This document shows, piece after piece, positions 19,148-29,100 of a stretch of DNA of 64,000 bases. Each line of letters opens with the position of its first letter. Positions within the stretch are counted from its first letter, which is position 1. The stretch is from CBDFMG01 sp965221205 [NCBI: bacterium] (GTDB lineage: Bacteria; SM23-31), in contig OZ244870.1 in NCBI GenBank assembly GCA_965221205.1, forward strand, positions 3,286,001-3,350,000, read 5' to 3'. Position numbers and translations under genes: made by a program. Below the pieces are notes generated by a model. That model was not told the origin of the DNA and ran no database searches. It saw only the letters and a list, made by a program, of their open reading frames with translations.

Positions 19148-19370
19148 GGTGGTTAATAGTAGAATACGAACAATTTCAAACCGGGAAAAACACTTGTTAT
19201 TGCTCAAGGTTTTTCTGATATTTAATGCAAAGTGTTTGAAATATTCTGACGATATTCAACGAATGTTACATGAACAACATAATTCAACACAATTTCAAAT
19301 AACATTATTCAAAGGATTGATACGGAATTTATCAGATTACATCACTTAAACGGGTAATCTTTATAATCAA

Positions 19371-20807
19371 ATGAAGGCGGGCAGTATGATTGGAATGGAT
19401 AGAATGTACGGTTATTTTACGTTGAGGTTTGCCGCATTCCTAGCAAGCCTGCTCATTGTATTCTCTGGTGTTTTTTGTACTTCGCAGTCTGAATACCATG
19501 CAGAAAATACTACTCCACCGGATGAAATATCTGTTTTTATTGCGGGCGACGCGATCATCACTCAACCATGGTCGCATTTTGATGAACCTGAGTTTTTGAA
19601 GCTTATGGATGAAGTAAGCGGTGCGGATGTAGCTGCGCTCAATCTCGAAATGCTTATCCATGACTTTGAGGCATATCCGTCTGCGAACAGCGGCGGGACC
19701 TGGATGGCAGCAAGACCGTTAATTGCGCAGGAATTGAAGTGGGCGGGCTTCGACATGGTCGGAAACGCAAATAACCATTCCTTTGACTATGGTACGATCG
19801 GGGTCTTAAAAACCATCGAACACATAGAAAACGCCGGAATTAAGATAGCCGGGACCGGTAAAGATTTACAGAGAGCAAGCTCCCCTGTCTATTATGATAC
19901 ACCAAAAGGGAGAATAGCGTTAGTATCTACCGCCTCAACTTTTACAGATTACGGAAGGGCTGGACGTTCCAGACCTGACCTCCATGGAAGACCGGGATTG
20001 AATCCGCTCGAAATCAACACAACAACAATAACAACGATAACACAATCCTCTGCAGATAAGCTCCGTAGATTTATCGAAAGCGAAGGAATTAAGGCTAGTG
20101 GGAGTGGCAGAGAAGGAAACAGCGGTCGTGGTGGAGAAACTGTAAATATTCTTAGTCAAACTTTTCAAATAGGCGACAAAAATGAGACAACTTCCGTTGC
20201 GACTATAAACAAGGATGACTTGGAACGAAATCTGAATTCCATACGTAAAGCGCGTCAGAATGCAGATATTGTTATCGTTGCCATCCACCAACATGAATGG
20301 GACGGTCTTGTCGAATTTGCGCATAAATCTATCGAAGCCGGAGCGGATTTGTTTTTCGGACACGGTCCGCACGTAATACGAGGCATAGAAATGTACCGGG
20401 GAAAACCTATATTCTACAGTCTTGGAGATTTTGTTTTCCAGAATGAGCAAGTTGAATTACTCCCTGACGAATTCTACAGGCAGTACGGGCTTGGTGATGA
20501 AGCTTCGCCTGAAGATGCACAGAACGCCCGGTCTAATAACGGGACAACGGGGTTTCCCGCACGCAGGACAGCATGGGAAGGACTAGCTGCGACCATCAAT
20601 TTTAAAAACGGCGAAGTCACGGGTATCCTTCTTTTTCCTGTTGACATGGGCTTTGGAAAACCCTTGCCAGTACGAGGCAGACCGAAATATGCGAATAACG
20701 AACTTGGAAAATATATAATTGATTTCATAATCGAAGAATCAAAAGAGTACGGGACTGAAATCGAATATGTCGAAGCCGAAAATGTTGGAATTGTTACAAT
20801 AAAATAG
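19371..20807 (+). CDS. CapA-family metallophosphatase-like exported protein
   Basis: The 478-residue protein has a signal segment (about 18-36, FAAFLASLLIVFSGVFC, possible lipidation at the cysteine). It then shows the PGA_cap fold: FIAGDAIITQ, NLEMLIHDF, MVGNANNHSFDYGTIG, IVIVAIHQHEW and FGHGPHVIRGIEMYRG, then YSLGDFVFQN. These are the conserved Asp, Asn-His and His blocks of CapA proteins, calcineurin-like enzymes acting on polyglutamate or cell-wall substrates. A low-complexity NTTTITTITQ segment is present. Start could also be Met-6 or later. Monocistronic and intact. Confidence 0.8.
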   Translation: MKAGSMIGMDRMYGYFTLRFAAFLASLLIVFSGVFCTSQSEYHAENTTPPDEISVFIAGDAIITQPWSHFDEPEFLKLMDEVSGADVAALNLEMLIHDFEAYPSANSGGTWMAARPLIAQELKWAGFDMVGNANNHSFDYGTIGVLKTIEHIENAGIKIAGTGKDLQRASSPVYYDTPKGRIALVSTASTFTDYGRAGRSRPDLHGRPGLNPLEINTTTITTITQSSADKLRRFIESEGIKASGSGREGNSGRGGETVNILSQTFQIGDKNETTSVATINKDDLERNLNSIRKARQNADIVIVAIHQHEWDGLVEFAHKSIEAGADLFFGHGPHVIRGIEMYRGKPIFYSLGDFVFQNEQVELLPDEFYRQYGLGDEASPEDAQNARSNNGTTGFPARRTAWEGLAATINFKNGEVTGILLFPVDMGFGKPLPVRGRPKYANNELGKYIIDFIIEESKEYGTEIEYVEAENVGIVTIK

Positions 20808-21168
20808 ATCATTTTTGTATACGGTCTATGAACAAACCGCTGCAAGATTAATGATGTCACAAAGCCTGACCAAACTTGAAGCAATTCACAAATATAATTT
20901 TTATAAGAAACTACGTTTATTTAATTTTACAGACCGGATTAGATGTTAACTTTACTAAGCACTCCATATCTTAGTCTTTCAGAGTTTGATACGGCAAATT
21001 TCGAATTGATCAGGTGAAAAATTAAACTTTAAAGCAAAATACAGTCGAATATAAATATATTTGAAGAATTTTATACTTATTAAGGTATTGAATGTGTATC
21101 TGATTTTCAATCTTCTAAAAACTTAAACAATTGGCATTAATTTTTCGATTTTTCGGAGATTTTACTGT
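20808..21168. other. Intergenic, AT-rich
   Basis: No gene or clear hairpin is seen. A CGGAG sequence about 12 bases before 21169 serves as ribosome site of the next gene. Confidence 0.5.
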
Positions 21169-23943
21169 ATGCTATCAAGAGTAGTTATACAAATATATAG
21201 AATCGTATTTATTTTCACGATACTGACGATCGCTACTTTGGCCACTCAGCTTCACGCCCAGAACAATCACAATGGATCGCAACCTGTCACGTATATTCCC
21301 CTGACCACCTTCGAATATGAAAATGCACCGTTCTCGATACCAGGCCCGTTCAACGTGCTTACTGTCAGCGAGGGTGCATTGCGGGCGTATTTCGATCTGG
21401 AAAATTCAGGAAGTTCGGAAATCAAAGAACTGCAGGTCTGGCTCATGGTTTACTATCAAGGGCGTCCCGATCCTGCATTGTTCGAAAGAACATTCTCAAC
21501 ATCGATCTGGCCGGATACCACTTTCAGCTTTTTCTGGGATCAGCCGCTGAATGACGGGGAAGTTCCAATTGATGGTACTATCGTTCCATTCAGGATTACT
21601 TTTGCGGATAACTCAGTCTGGAGCTTAATGGAAAATCACCTTGCGGGCGGAAACGAAAACGGTCAACGGGAGCAGTCGAACGGAAGAGAACTCCCGTCGA
21701 ATAATCGTATCGGTCGTAGAACCAGACCTGCGGCTGCCGCAAAAAATTTGGAAGCAGTTCGTATTGCCGGGCAGATAAGTATTGACGGTGTCCTTGATGA
21801 AGAAGTCTGGCAACGGGCGGAACCAGCCACTGATTTTTTGCAAACAGAGCCGACAGAGGGTCTGGAGGCGTCCGAAAATACGGAAGTTTTCGTGCTGTAT
21901 GACGAGAAAAATCTCTATATCGGAGCGAATCTGTTTGATAGTGATTCAAATGGCATTCTCGGTTACCAGAAGCAACGTGATGAAGGACTCTGGTCGGACG
22001 ATAGATTTATGTGGATCATTGATACGTTCCTGGATGGGAGGACCGGTTATTTTTTTGAAACGAACCCTGCCGGTTTGCTGGGTGATGGTTTAATCGGATC
22101 CAGCGGCGGTCGCGGAAGAGGAGGAGGATTTTTTTCCGGTGGTGGTGGTACAAATAAGTCATGGGACGGTATTTGGACTGTTGAGACAACGATACACGAT
22201 CAGGGTTGGACTGCAGAGATACGTATTCCCTTCCAAACGTTGAATTTCAATCCGACAAATGATGCCTGGGGTATCAATTTTCAGAGGACGATACGGCGGA
22301 AAAATGAAGAATTGAGATGGAGCGGCCACAAACGAAATCAACCACTCACCAAGCCCATACATGCGGGAATGCTAACTGGTCTTAATAATATTTCGCAGGG
22401 TTTCGGCCTTGAAATCAAGCCGTATGCAACACTCGGTAGGAACAATACTCCGAATATTATCGAAGACGGTGTATTTATGCCGAATCCGGATGAACAGTCG
22501 GACGATCCGAGAGATATTGGTTTGGATGTCTCATATAACATCACCTCGAGCCTCCGCGGCGCACTGTCGGTCAACACCGACTTTGCCGAAGTTGATGTTG
22601 ATCAAAGACGCGTCAATTTAACCCGTTTTCCTTTGTTTTTCCAGGAAAAGCGGGACTTTTTCCTGGAAGGTTCGAGCGTATTTAGTTTTGCTCCTAATAA
22701 TGATGTAACCCCTTATTTCAGCAGGCGTATCGGTCTGACGGAAGGCGAGCAGATTCCTATCATATTCGGTGCCCGCCTTACCGGTACAGTCGGGCGTAAT
22801 GAGATAGGGTTATTGCAGGTAAGGACCGATAAAAATTCTCTTGCCGAAGCACCGGTTGAGGATTTCAGTGTTGCCCGGATCAAACGTAGCTTATTCGATC
22901 AGTCTACGATCGGTATGATCTATACCCGCAGAACAAGCGAAGCGTTTAATGGTGAACCTGCACTCGATGACCGGCATACCGTTGGTGCCGACGTGAACTT
23001 ATATACCGCGAAGTTTCTCGGGGACAAAAATCTTCAGTTCGAAGGATTCCTGGTATGGCACACCGATCCTAAAGATCCGGAACGGGAAGGGGTTCCAACT
23101 TTTAATAATCTGAGTGCCAGGGGAATCAGAATCAATTATCCGAATGATGTGTGGAACGGCAGTGTTTCTTACAGAGAATTGGGTGATGATTACGATCCGT
23201 CATTAGGATTCGTTAGAAGAAACGGTTTTCGGCGAGTAGACCCGAATATAGGGTTCAATCCCCGCGTCCAATTCATCTCCTGGCTTCGACAGTTACGATT
23301 TCGGGGGAACTGGCGACATCTGTGGGATATGTCGAACAATCTTGTAACCCGGAATATCCGATATACGGTTTTCAATCCCAGATTTGAAAGCGGCGATAGT
23401 TTTACGGTTCGGTTTATCCAGAATCTTGAATTACTTGATGAAGAATTCGAGATCAGCGACGGTATAATTCTCCCAGTCGGAGAGTATAATTATAGCGAAT
23501 GGAGTTTTTCTGCATTTTCTGCAGGAAAACGCCCCGTATCAGGATTTTTCAATGTTACTTTCGGTGATTTCTGGACCGGTTCACGTCTGCAGTATTTTGC
23601 AAATTTTGACGTTAAACCGGCTCCAGGATTGAATCTTGAACTATCTTATGAAGTCAATGACGTAACGCTTCCCGAAGGAAATTTCAAAACGACTCTCTAC
23701 CGGTTTGAAGGAGGATTTTTCCCGACACCATGGTCGTCACTTACCAGTAGCCTTCAATATGACGATATCAGCGAGGTTATCGGTCTTTTTGCCAAACTCA
23801 GATGGATTGTCAATCCGGGAAATGATATATTTATGGTATATACACACAACTGGAGAAATATAGGCGAAAATATCTGGGACTTTAACACCAAAACACTCTC
23901 ACAAGGTGCAACATCAAAGATCAACTATACGCACAGATTTTAA
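21169..23943 (+). CDS. DUF5916 outer-membrane protein with CBM9-like domain
   Basis: This 924-residue protein has a signal peptide (VFIFTILTIATLATQLHAQ), an extra N-terminal beta-rich domain (about 35-165, FEYENAPFSIPGPFNVLTVS), then a family-9-like carbohydrate-binding domain (about 190-300, ISIDGVLDEEVW, VFVLYDEKNLYIGANLFDSD). A long DUF5916 beta-barrel follows, with FFLEGSSVFSF and PYFSRRIG and a terminal Phe (INYTHRF) typical of outer-membrane barrels. Its substrate is unknown, with uptake or binding of an oligosaccharide or peptide plausible. A glycine-rich linker (about 310-325) precedes the barrel. It is intact and monocistronic. Confidence 0.85.
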   Translation: MLSRVVIQIYRIVFIFTILTIATLATQLHAQNNHNGSQPVTYIPLTTFEYENAPFSIPGPFNVLTVSEGALRAYFDLENSGSSEIKELQVWLMVYYQGRPDPALFERTFSTSIWPDTTFSFFWDQPLNDGEVPIDGTIVPFRITFADNSVWSLMENHLAGGNENGQREQSNGRELPSNNRIGRRTRPAAAAKNLEAVRIAGQISIDGVLDEEVWQRAEPATDFLQTEPTEGLEASENTEVFVLYDEKNLYIGANLFDSDSNGILGYQKQRDEGLWSDDRFMWIIDTFLDGRTGYFFETNPAGLLGDGLIGSSGGRGRGGGFFSGGGGTNKSWDGIWTVETTIHDQGWTAEIRIPFQTLNFNPTNDAWGINFQRTIRRKNEELRWSGHKRNQPLTKPIHAGMLTGLNNISQGFGLEIKPYATLGRNNTPNIIEDGVFMPNPDEQSDDPRDIGLDVSYNITSSLRGALSVNTDFAEVDVDQRRVNLTRFPLFFQEKRDFFLEGSSVFSFAPNNDVTPYFSRRIGLTEGEQIPIIFGARLTGTVGRNEIGLLQVRTDKNSLAEAPVEDFSVARIKRSLFDQSTIGMIYTRRTSEAFNGEPALDDRHTVGADVNLYTAKFLGDKNLQFEGFLVWHTDPKDPEREGVPTFNNLSARGIRINYPNDVWNGSVSYRELGDDYDPSLGFVRRNGFRRVDPNIGFNPRVQFISWLRQLRFRGNWRHLWDMSNNLVTRNIRYTVFNPRFESGDSFTVRFIQNLELLDEEFEISDGIILPVGEYNYSEWSFSAFSAGKRPVSGFFNVTFGDFWTGSRLQYFANFDVKPAPGLNLELSYEVNDVTLPEGNFKTTLYRFEGGFFPTPWSSLTSSLQYDDISEVIGLFAKLRWIVNPGNDIFMVYTHNWRNIGENIWDFNTKTLSQGATSKINYTHRF

Positions 23944-24076
23944 CGATTATTTTAAAAAATATTTTCAATTGTTCACAATGTGCTCACGTAAGAAATTACA
24001 ATCTTTCGCTCCCTGAAGTACTCTATCCCTATATTTTTATATTTTTCTAAAAGGGTGCCACGTCGGTTAATGAGCG

Positions 24077-24409
24077 TTAGAGCTTAACGTTTATTCTGTT
24101 AAAGGTGACGACTCGCAGCACGAACCTTCCCAATAGTTTTTGTTTCGGCCAGAAGAATTTAAGTTGCCCCAGAAGCACTGAATACAGCAATGTTGCTACT
24201 TGATACAAAGGAATAAACAATAGAATTTTGACAGTTATTTTAACTGCATTATGTGTGTCTACACCAAATCCTAAAAAGCTGCTGACATACTGAGAGCAAT
24301 AAAGCGTGGTATATCCGGAAAATGCAAATACCATGAGGATCAATATAATATCACGGGTTCCGTTAATACCCCATTTAATCTTTAATCGGTCAAAATATCG
24401 CTTCAACAC
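24077..24409 (-). CDS. DUF6787-like small membrane protein
   Basis: This 110-residue protein starts MLKRYFDRLKIKWGINGTRD and has two or three membrane helices (IILILMVFAFSGYTTLY, ILLFIPLYQVATLLYSVLLG) and GQLKFFWPKQKLLGRF near the end. The KW...N...L..F..G pattern and GQ(L/F)xFF motif resemble DUF6787 proteins of Bacteroidota-type genomes, whose role is unknown. Head-to-head distance to other genes is large, so it is a single-gene unit. Confidence 0.55.
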   Translation of the reverse strand: MLKRYFDRLKIKWGINGTRDIILILMVFAFSGYTTLYCSQYVSSFLGFGVDTHNAVKITVKILLFIPLYQVATLLYSVLLGQLKFFWPKQKLLGRFVLRVVTFNRINVKL

Positions 24410-24536
24410 CTTACCGTTCTTTCATATATACTGATATTTCTTGTATCATTTTACTGAAAGAGTTTGACATGGAATATTCTACATTAAAACGCCAAATTAA
24501 CAAATGAATTTACCAATTTCAAATGATAAACTGCTT

Positions 24537-24743
24537 TGAACTTCCCCCAAATTTGTGGACACAAGAAAAAGAGTGTATTTTATCTTTCAAGGAGGTGTTC
24601 ACATGTCAAGACGAATGGCCCATACCCGCGAGTTTAAGATTGAGGCAGTAGAACTGGCAACCCGAGGCGACAAGAGTATGGCTCAAGTAGCCCGCGACCT
24701 TAGTATCAATCCCAATGTGCTATCCACCAGAAACGCTACATAA
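24537..24743 (+). mobile_element. Left end of a second IS3-type element
   Basis: Starting TGAACTTCCCCCAAATTTG, the segment contains AAGGAGG and an ATG at 24603 that opens MSRRMAHTREFKIEAVELAT and RGDKSMAQVARDLSINPNVL, the N-terminus of an IS3 OrfA. It breaks off at the recognition helix. This element differs from the one at 58954. Confidence 0.7.
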
Positions 24744-24833
24744 GTATTAGTTAGGTTTTGCAAATTTATTTTTAGTATTTTTAGTGAACTATATTGAAAA
24801 TGACCGGATCAAAGCAACCTTGGAGGAATGCAT

Positions 24834-25709
24834 ATGAAAGCAATTGTATACACGAAATACGGACCACCCGATGTTCTTCAGCTCAAAGAGGTGGAAAAAC
24901 CTACTACCAAGGACAATGAAGTACTGATAAGAGTATATGCGGCAGCAGTTATAGCAGGGGACTGTGAACTTCGAAGTTTCAAATTCCCAATCTGGTTCTG
25001 GCTCTCCCTTCGAATATATACAGGTCTCATAAGATCAACAAGAGTAAATATATTAGGGCAAGAATTAGTCGGGGAAATTGAATCCGTCGGCAAAGATGTA
25101 AAACTATTTAGTAAAGGTGACCAGGTTTTCGCAGCTACCGCAATTGGTTGTGGTGCTTATGCCAAGTACAAGTGTATACGTGAAGAAAAGACGCTAGCAA
25201 TAAAACCGGCCAATATGACTTATGAGGAAGTCTCCGCCGTTCCTACTGGGAAACTTAATGCATTACATTATCTTAGAAAAGGAAAATATCTAGAGCGGAG
25301 AAAAAGTTCTTATCAATGGCGCTTCTGGAAATATAGGTACTTTTGTGGTGCAACTTGCCAAGTACTTTGGGGCTGAGGTGACTGGCGTGGACAGCACGGA
25401 AAAATTGGACATACTGCGCTCGATTGGTGCAGACCACGTCATTGATTACACTCAAGAAGATTTCACCAAAAACGGTGAAACCTACGATGTTATTTTTGAT
25501 GCAGTTGGCAAGAGTTCATTTTCACATAGTGTAAGGTCTCTAAAGCAAAATGGACCTATATCTTAGCCAACCCCCTCCTGTTACAGATGATTCGATGGCT
25601 ATGGACTTCAATGATAAGCAGCAAGAAAGTAATATTTGAGATTTCAAGCTATAAATTAGGAGATTTTTTGAATAAATTATTTTGTTGCATATATTGCTAT
25701 ATACACTAG
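24834..25709 (+). pseudogene. Zinc-type medium-chain dehydrogenase/reductase, broken
   Basis: The start at 24834 follows GGAGGA at seven bases. The N-terminal catalytic fold is clear ([40 protein letters not shown]). A frameshift near 25265 and a TAG in place of a glutamine codon lead into the Rossmann part in another frame ([33 protein letters not shown]). A further shift near 25556 gives [17 protein letters not shown], after which the end is lost. Family: quinone oxidoreductase-like NAD(P)H enzymes. At least three lesions. Confidence 0.8.
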
Positions 25710-25992
25710 CTTATATTTATAAATGTTGGAGTGATTTAGTAACTGACCTGAGAATTTACCTTCGGCACCTAATTTTAAGGGTGCCTGTACAGGAAACGGA
25801 ATATACTGCACACGATTCTCTAATCTTTTTGCCTGAAAAGTCAAGCTTTTTTGACGATATACATCATTTTTCTTACACAATCTCATTTAAACTCTTTCAG
25901 AAGTTTGATATGCGCAATAACGGATGGACATCATTTTTATTATAACTCTGTTTAAACTCTATTTTGTATAATTAGGACAAAGGAGATTTACT

Positions 25993-26562
25993 ATGCATAG
26001 AAGAGCTATACAGCTGTTGCTGCTCATCGGGATGCTTGTAATCTCATGCGGTCGGAGTTCGTCCGACACACAACCGGCAGCAATACCGGTACCCGGCGGT
26101 ATGGTAAAACTAACGGTCGGCGAAGACGCCCCAATGTTTACCTTACCAGGCACTCCCGATGGAAAAGAGATCGTCCTCAGTGACGTTCTGGAAAATAAAC
26201 CTGTGCTGCTTGCTTTCTTTCCAAAGGCCTTTACAGGCGGTTGAACCAAGGAACTCTCAGGTTTTGAGAGAGATATCCAGAAGTTTCTGGATCTTGATGT
26301 GCAGATATTTGGTATCAGCGTTGATTCTTTTGAAGACAATAAAGCATTTGCAAAAAGCATGGGTCTTTCGTATCCGCTTCTTAGCGATATCGATAATAAT
26401 ATTGTCGATGCGTATGGAGTTCTAAACGATAACGGAACCTTTGCTCTTCGGTCTTACTTTCTCATAGGAATGGACGGAAAATTGAAATGGCTTGCCGTTA
26501 ACCAGGGAATTATTCCGAATGAAACGGTTATTGAAGCATTGAATAATGCTCTTGGCAATTAA
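25993..26562 (+). CDS. Lipoprotein peroxiredoxin (PrxQ/BCP-like) with putative selenocysteine
   Basis: Read through one TGA (26242-26244), the frame gives 189 residues. The N-terminus is a lipoprotein signal (LLLLIGMLVISC, lipidated Cys19), so the enzyme should face the periplasm. The thioredoxin-fold core follows: GEDAPMFTLPGT, then FFPKAFTGG-U-TKELSGF, where U84 replaces the peroxidatic cysteine of the PxxxTxxC motif, and ALRSYFLIGMDGKL with the conserved Arg. Apart from Cys19 there is no cysteine, so no resolving thiol exists. A 6-bp stem with loop GGTTT follows the TGA. AAAGGAG lies seven bases before the ATG. The alternative is a nonsense mutation or a sequencing error of TGC or TGT. Confidence 0.75.
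26254..26270 (+). promoter_or_regulatory. Putative bacterial SECIS hairpin
   Basis: CTCTCA (26254-26259) pairs perfectly with TGAGAG (26265-26270) around the loop GGTTT. The stem starts 9 bases, and the loop 15 bases, after the TGA. Bacterial SelB elements typically have a short stem with a G in the first two loop positions, and the loop lies roughly 16-37 bases after the UGA. This one is at the short edge of that range. GGA/TCC (26250-26252/26276-26278) could extend the stem across an internal loop. Confidence 0.6.
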
Positions 26563-26597
26563 CCAGGAAAAATAGTATAAACAGAGAAAGTACAGAA

Positions 26598-26930
26598 TTA
26601 CATATAATCAGCCTCCTTTTGGTTTTTCATCATAGGTTCCTGGATTTTTAAATGTGGTACGGACATTATATTTCTTACATCTTGCTTAAAATCATTTTTG
26701 TCGTATTTTTCCCAATTATTAATTAATTCGATTTTAAGAGGATTTCCAGGTTTTGCATTGATAATTCTCCTATTAAGAAGCTGATCGATTGCATGACTAA
26801 ATAGGTCACGACTAATGCTACGTTTATCAGCATCTTTGTAAGTACCGAATTTCTCTATTATTCTCAATTACCCATACTTTCTCTTTTCCAACACGTTTGC
26901 TTAACAAAATACAGTAAACATGAGGAGTCT
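26598..26930 (-). pseudogene. Hypothetical gene remnant
   Basis: The downstream frame carries DLFSHAIDQLLNRRIINAKP and LKIELINNWEKYDKNDF. Upstream, in another frame, KTPHVYCILLSKRVGKEKVW joins it with one shift near 26865. No family is recognised and the 5' end is missing. Confidence 0.35.
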
Positions 26931-26948
26931 TAACAGGTAACGCTATAA

Positions 26949-27164
26949 AACCTTCGGTATCCCGACGGTCACGAAATCGCGAACAACGACCACGTCATCA
27001 TTGGAGGCAACCTGATCTCATTAGAATACAACGTCTATGCCCCGGTACTCGAATGGGAACGAGGGAAAAAGGTCTATATCCCGATCGAAGATAACATTAT
27101 CATCACTAAAAACGGTACCGAATCCCTCTACCCGCCGATCACGCGGATTCTCCTGATCCGATGA
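26949..27164 (+). pseudogene. M24 peptidase-like C-terminal fragment
   Basis: DHVIIGGNLISLEYNVYAPV, then KKVYIPIEDNIIITKNGTES and LYPPITRILLIR correspond to the last 70 residues of the M24 proteins at 51410 and 52864, including both glutamate ligand positions (LEY, IED). No N-terminal part is present; the frame opens after a TAA at 26946. Confidence 0.7.
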
Positions 27165-27304
27165 CGATATTGTGATTGAAAAGAGTTATATTCCTGTCGG
27201 AAACCGTCAATAAATAGGAGTAAGTTCAATACCATGCAATTTATGGATATCTCAAAGTAACCGATGTTCCAACCTCCATTCTTGGACGGAAAAAGGCAAG
27301 AAAA

Positions 27305-28722
27305 ATGAAAAAAATGTCAAGCAGCAGCGTCAAAAATTAACCCGGCGTGAATTTATTGGCAGCTCAGCAGCAGCAGCAGCGTTCACGATTGTTCCAAGTT
27401 GCGTCATGGGACGGTTCGCACCAAGCAACAAGATCAACGTGGCCTTTATCGGCACCGGAGGACAAGGAACCGGTAATATCAGGAGATTGATCCAGCTTCC
27501 GGATGTGCAAGTGATTGCCCTTTGTGATGTCAATCAAGAAAGCGACTATGGTCCTTTTTACTACGACTATCCTACTGCGGGACTGAAACCTGCTCTCGAG
27601 AGAGTAAATACGTATTACACTGAACAAAGCAAATCGGGGACCTACAAAGGTTGTGCCAGCTATATTGATTTCCGTGAGATGCTGGAAAAAGAAAATGATA
27701 TCGATGCCGTGGTTATATCCACTCCCGATCACGTTCACGCAGCAGCATGTCTTGCAGCCATTGAACGAGGCAAACATGTGTACTGCGAAAAGCCTCTTAC
27801 TCATTCGGTTTACGAGACACGAATTGTCACGGAGGCAGCTCTTAAAGCTGGAGTGGCAACCCAGATGGGAAATCAAGGCAATTCCGGCGAAGGGATGCGT
27901 TTGACGGTAGAATGGATACGAGACGGAGCGATCGGAACAGTTCGTGAGGTCCACGCGTGGAGCAACTCAGGCGGATTGGAATGGACAGAACTGTCAAACA
28001 GACCCGAGGAGACGCCGCCAGTACCGGATACACTTGACTGGGATCGCTGGCTCGGTCCAACGCCGTACCGACCTTATCATTCTGCTTATGCACCATATAA
28101 TTGGCGTGGCTGGTGGAATTTTGGTACCAGTGCAATCGGTGATATGGCCTGTCATAACATTGATCCGGCATTTTGGGCCCTTGATCTGGGTGCTCCCACC
28201 AGTGTGGAAGCAAGTGGCACCAGATTGAATGACGAAACAGTACCCTCAGGAGCATTATACCATTACGAGTTTCCGGCCCGTGGAAATATGCCTCCGGTCA
28301 GTTTGAAATGGTATGACGGTGGATTGATGCCTCAACGGCCGCTGGAATTGGAAGAGGGCCGTAAAATGGGGGGAAACGGAATTTATTTTGTAGGTGACGA
28401 CGGTATAATATTATGCGGCGGCTGGTCCGGCTCTCCACGCATAATACCCGAGACAAAAATGCAGGCGTATGAACAACCACCTCAGACAATCCCCCGGCTT
28501 GAAAGCCATCATGGAGATTGGATAAAATTCTGCAAGGGAGGCAGTCCCACCAGCTCGAATTTCGACTATTCCGGCCCATTAACCGAAATGGTACTGGTGG
28601 GCAATGTTGCGCTGCGGGCAGGTAAGAAGATATACTGGGATAGCGTAAACATGAAGGCAACCAATACACCGGAAGCGGATCAATATATCAAGCCTTCATT
28701 TCGGGATGGTTGGGGTCTTTAG
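27305..28722 (+). CDS. Tat-exported Gfo/Idh/MocA-type oxidoreductase
   Basis: A Rossmann start (NKINVAFIGTGGQGTGNIRR), HVYCEKPLTHSVYETR with the EKP motif and the GFO/MocA C-terminal half (WWNFGTSAIGDMACHNIDPA) are all in one frame from about 27340. This frame begins with a Tat signal, LTRREFIGSSAAAAAFTIVP, but has no start codon. The natural ATG at 27305 (MKKMSSSSVKN) is one frame off, and one extra A in the AAAAA run near 27333 would join them. Such proteins are periplasmic NAD(P)-dependent sugar oxidoreductases. The body is intact; the indel decides whether the gene is alive. Confidence 0.8.
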
Positions 28723-28837
28723 ACTCAATAATCAGCAGTTGAGCCCGTATTCTAAGTGTGCGGGGATCAATGGATTCAACTGATTTACGTAACAGGATTT
28801 ATCTGTTGTCTCTAAACTTTCAACCTAAAACAAACCA

Positions 28838-28990
28838 ACTTGTTCTGAATATTTTCAACAACCTGGATTGAATTCCTATCGGTTCGAGTTCCAGTTTTGC
28901 CCAGTTTTCAATTCTTCAGTCCCCTTCTACAATTCATTGAGAATTGTCCTTAATCGGGTAAATCTGTAAAATCATGGATGAAAATTTCTG
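28838..28990. repeat. Repeat family A, copy 4
   Basis: It contains TCCAGTTTTGCCCAGTTTTC and TACAATTCATTGAGAATTGT, shared with the copies at 4478, 18963 and 54547. The remainder of 28723-29100 shows no gene. Confidence 0.5.
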
Positions 28991-29100
28991 TACGCTTTTA
29001 TGCAGGACCCCGATGACAGTACATTACAGTTAGGTGATCGAATATTAAATTCAAATAAAGAAAAGTCTTATAAAATAACTGGATTACAATATATTTAAAC

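Noticed and set aside
19137-19349. 70-codon frame before the CapA-like gene
   Set aside because: It starts inside repeat A, lacks a ribosome site and shows no conserved pattern.
19935-20450. 171-codon frame antisense to the CapA-like gene
   Set aside because: It lies fully inside a well-supported gene, has no family resemblance and no ribosome site.
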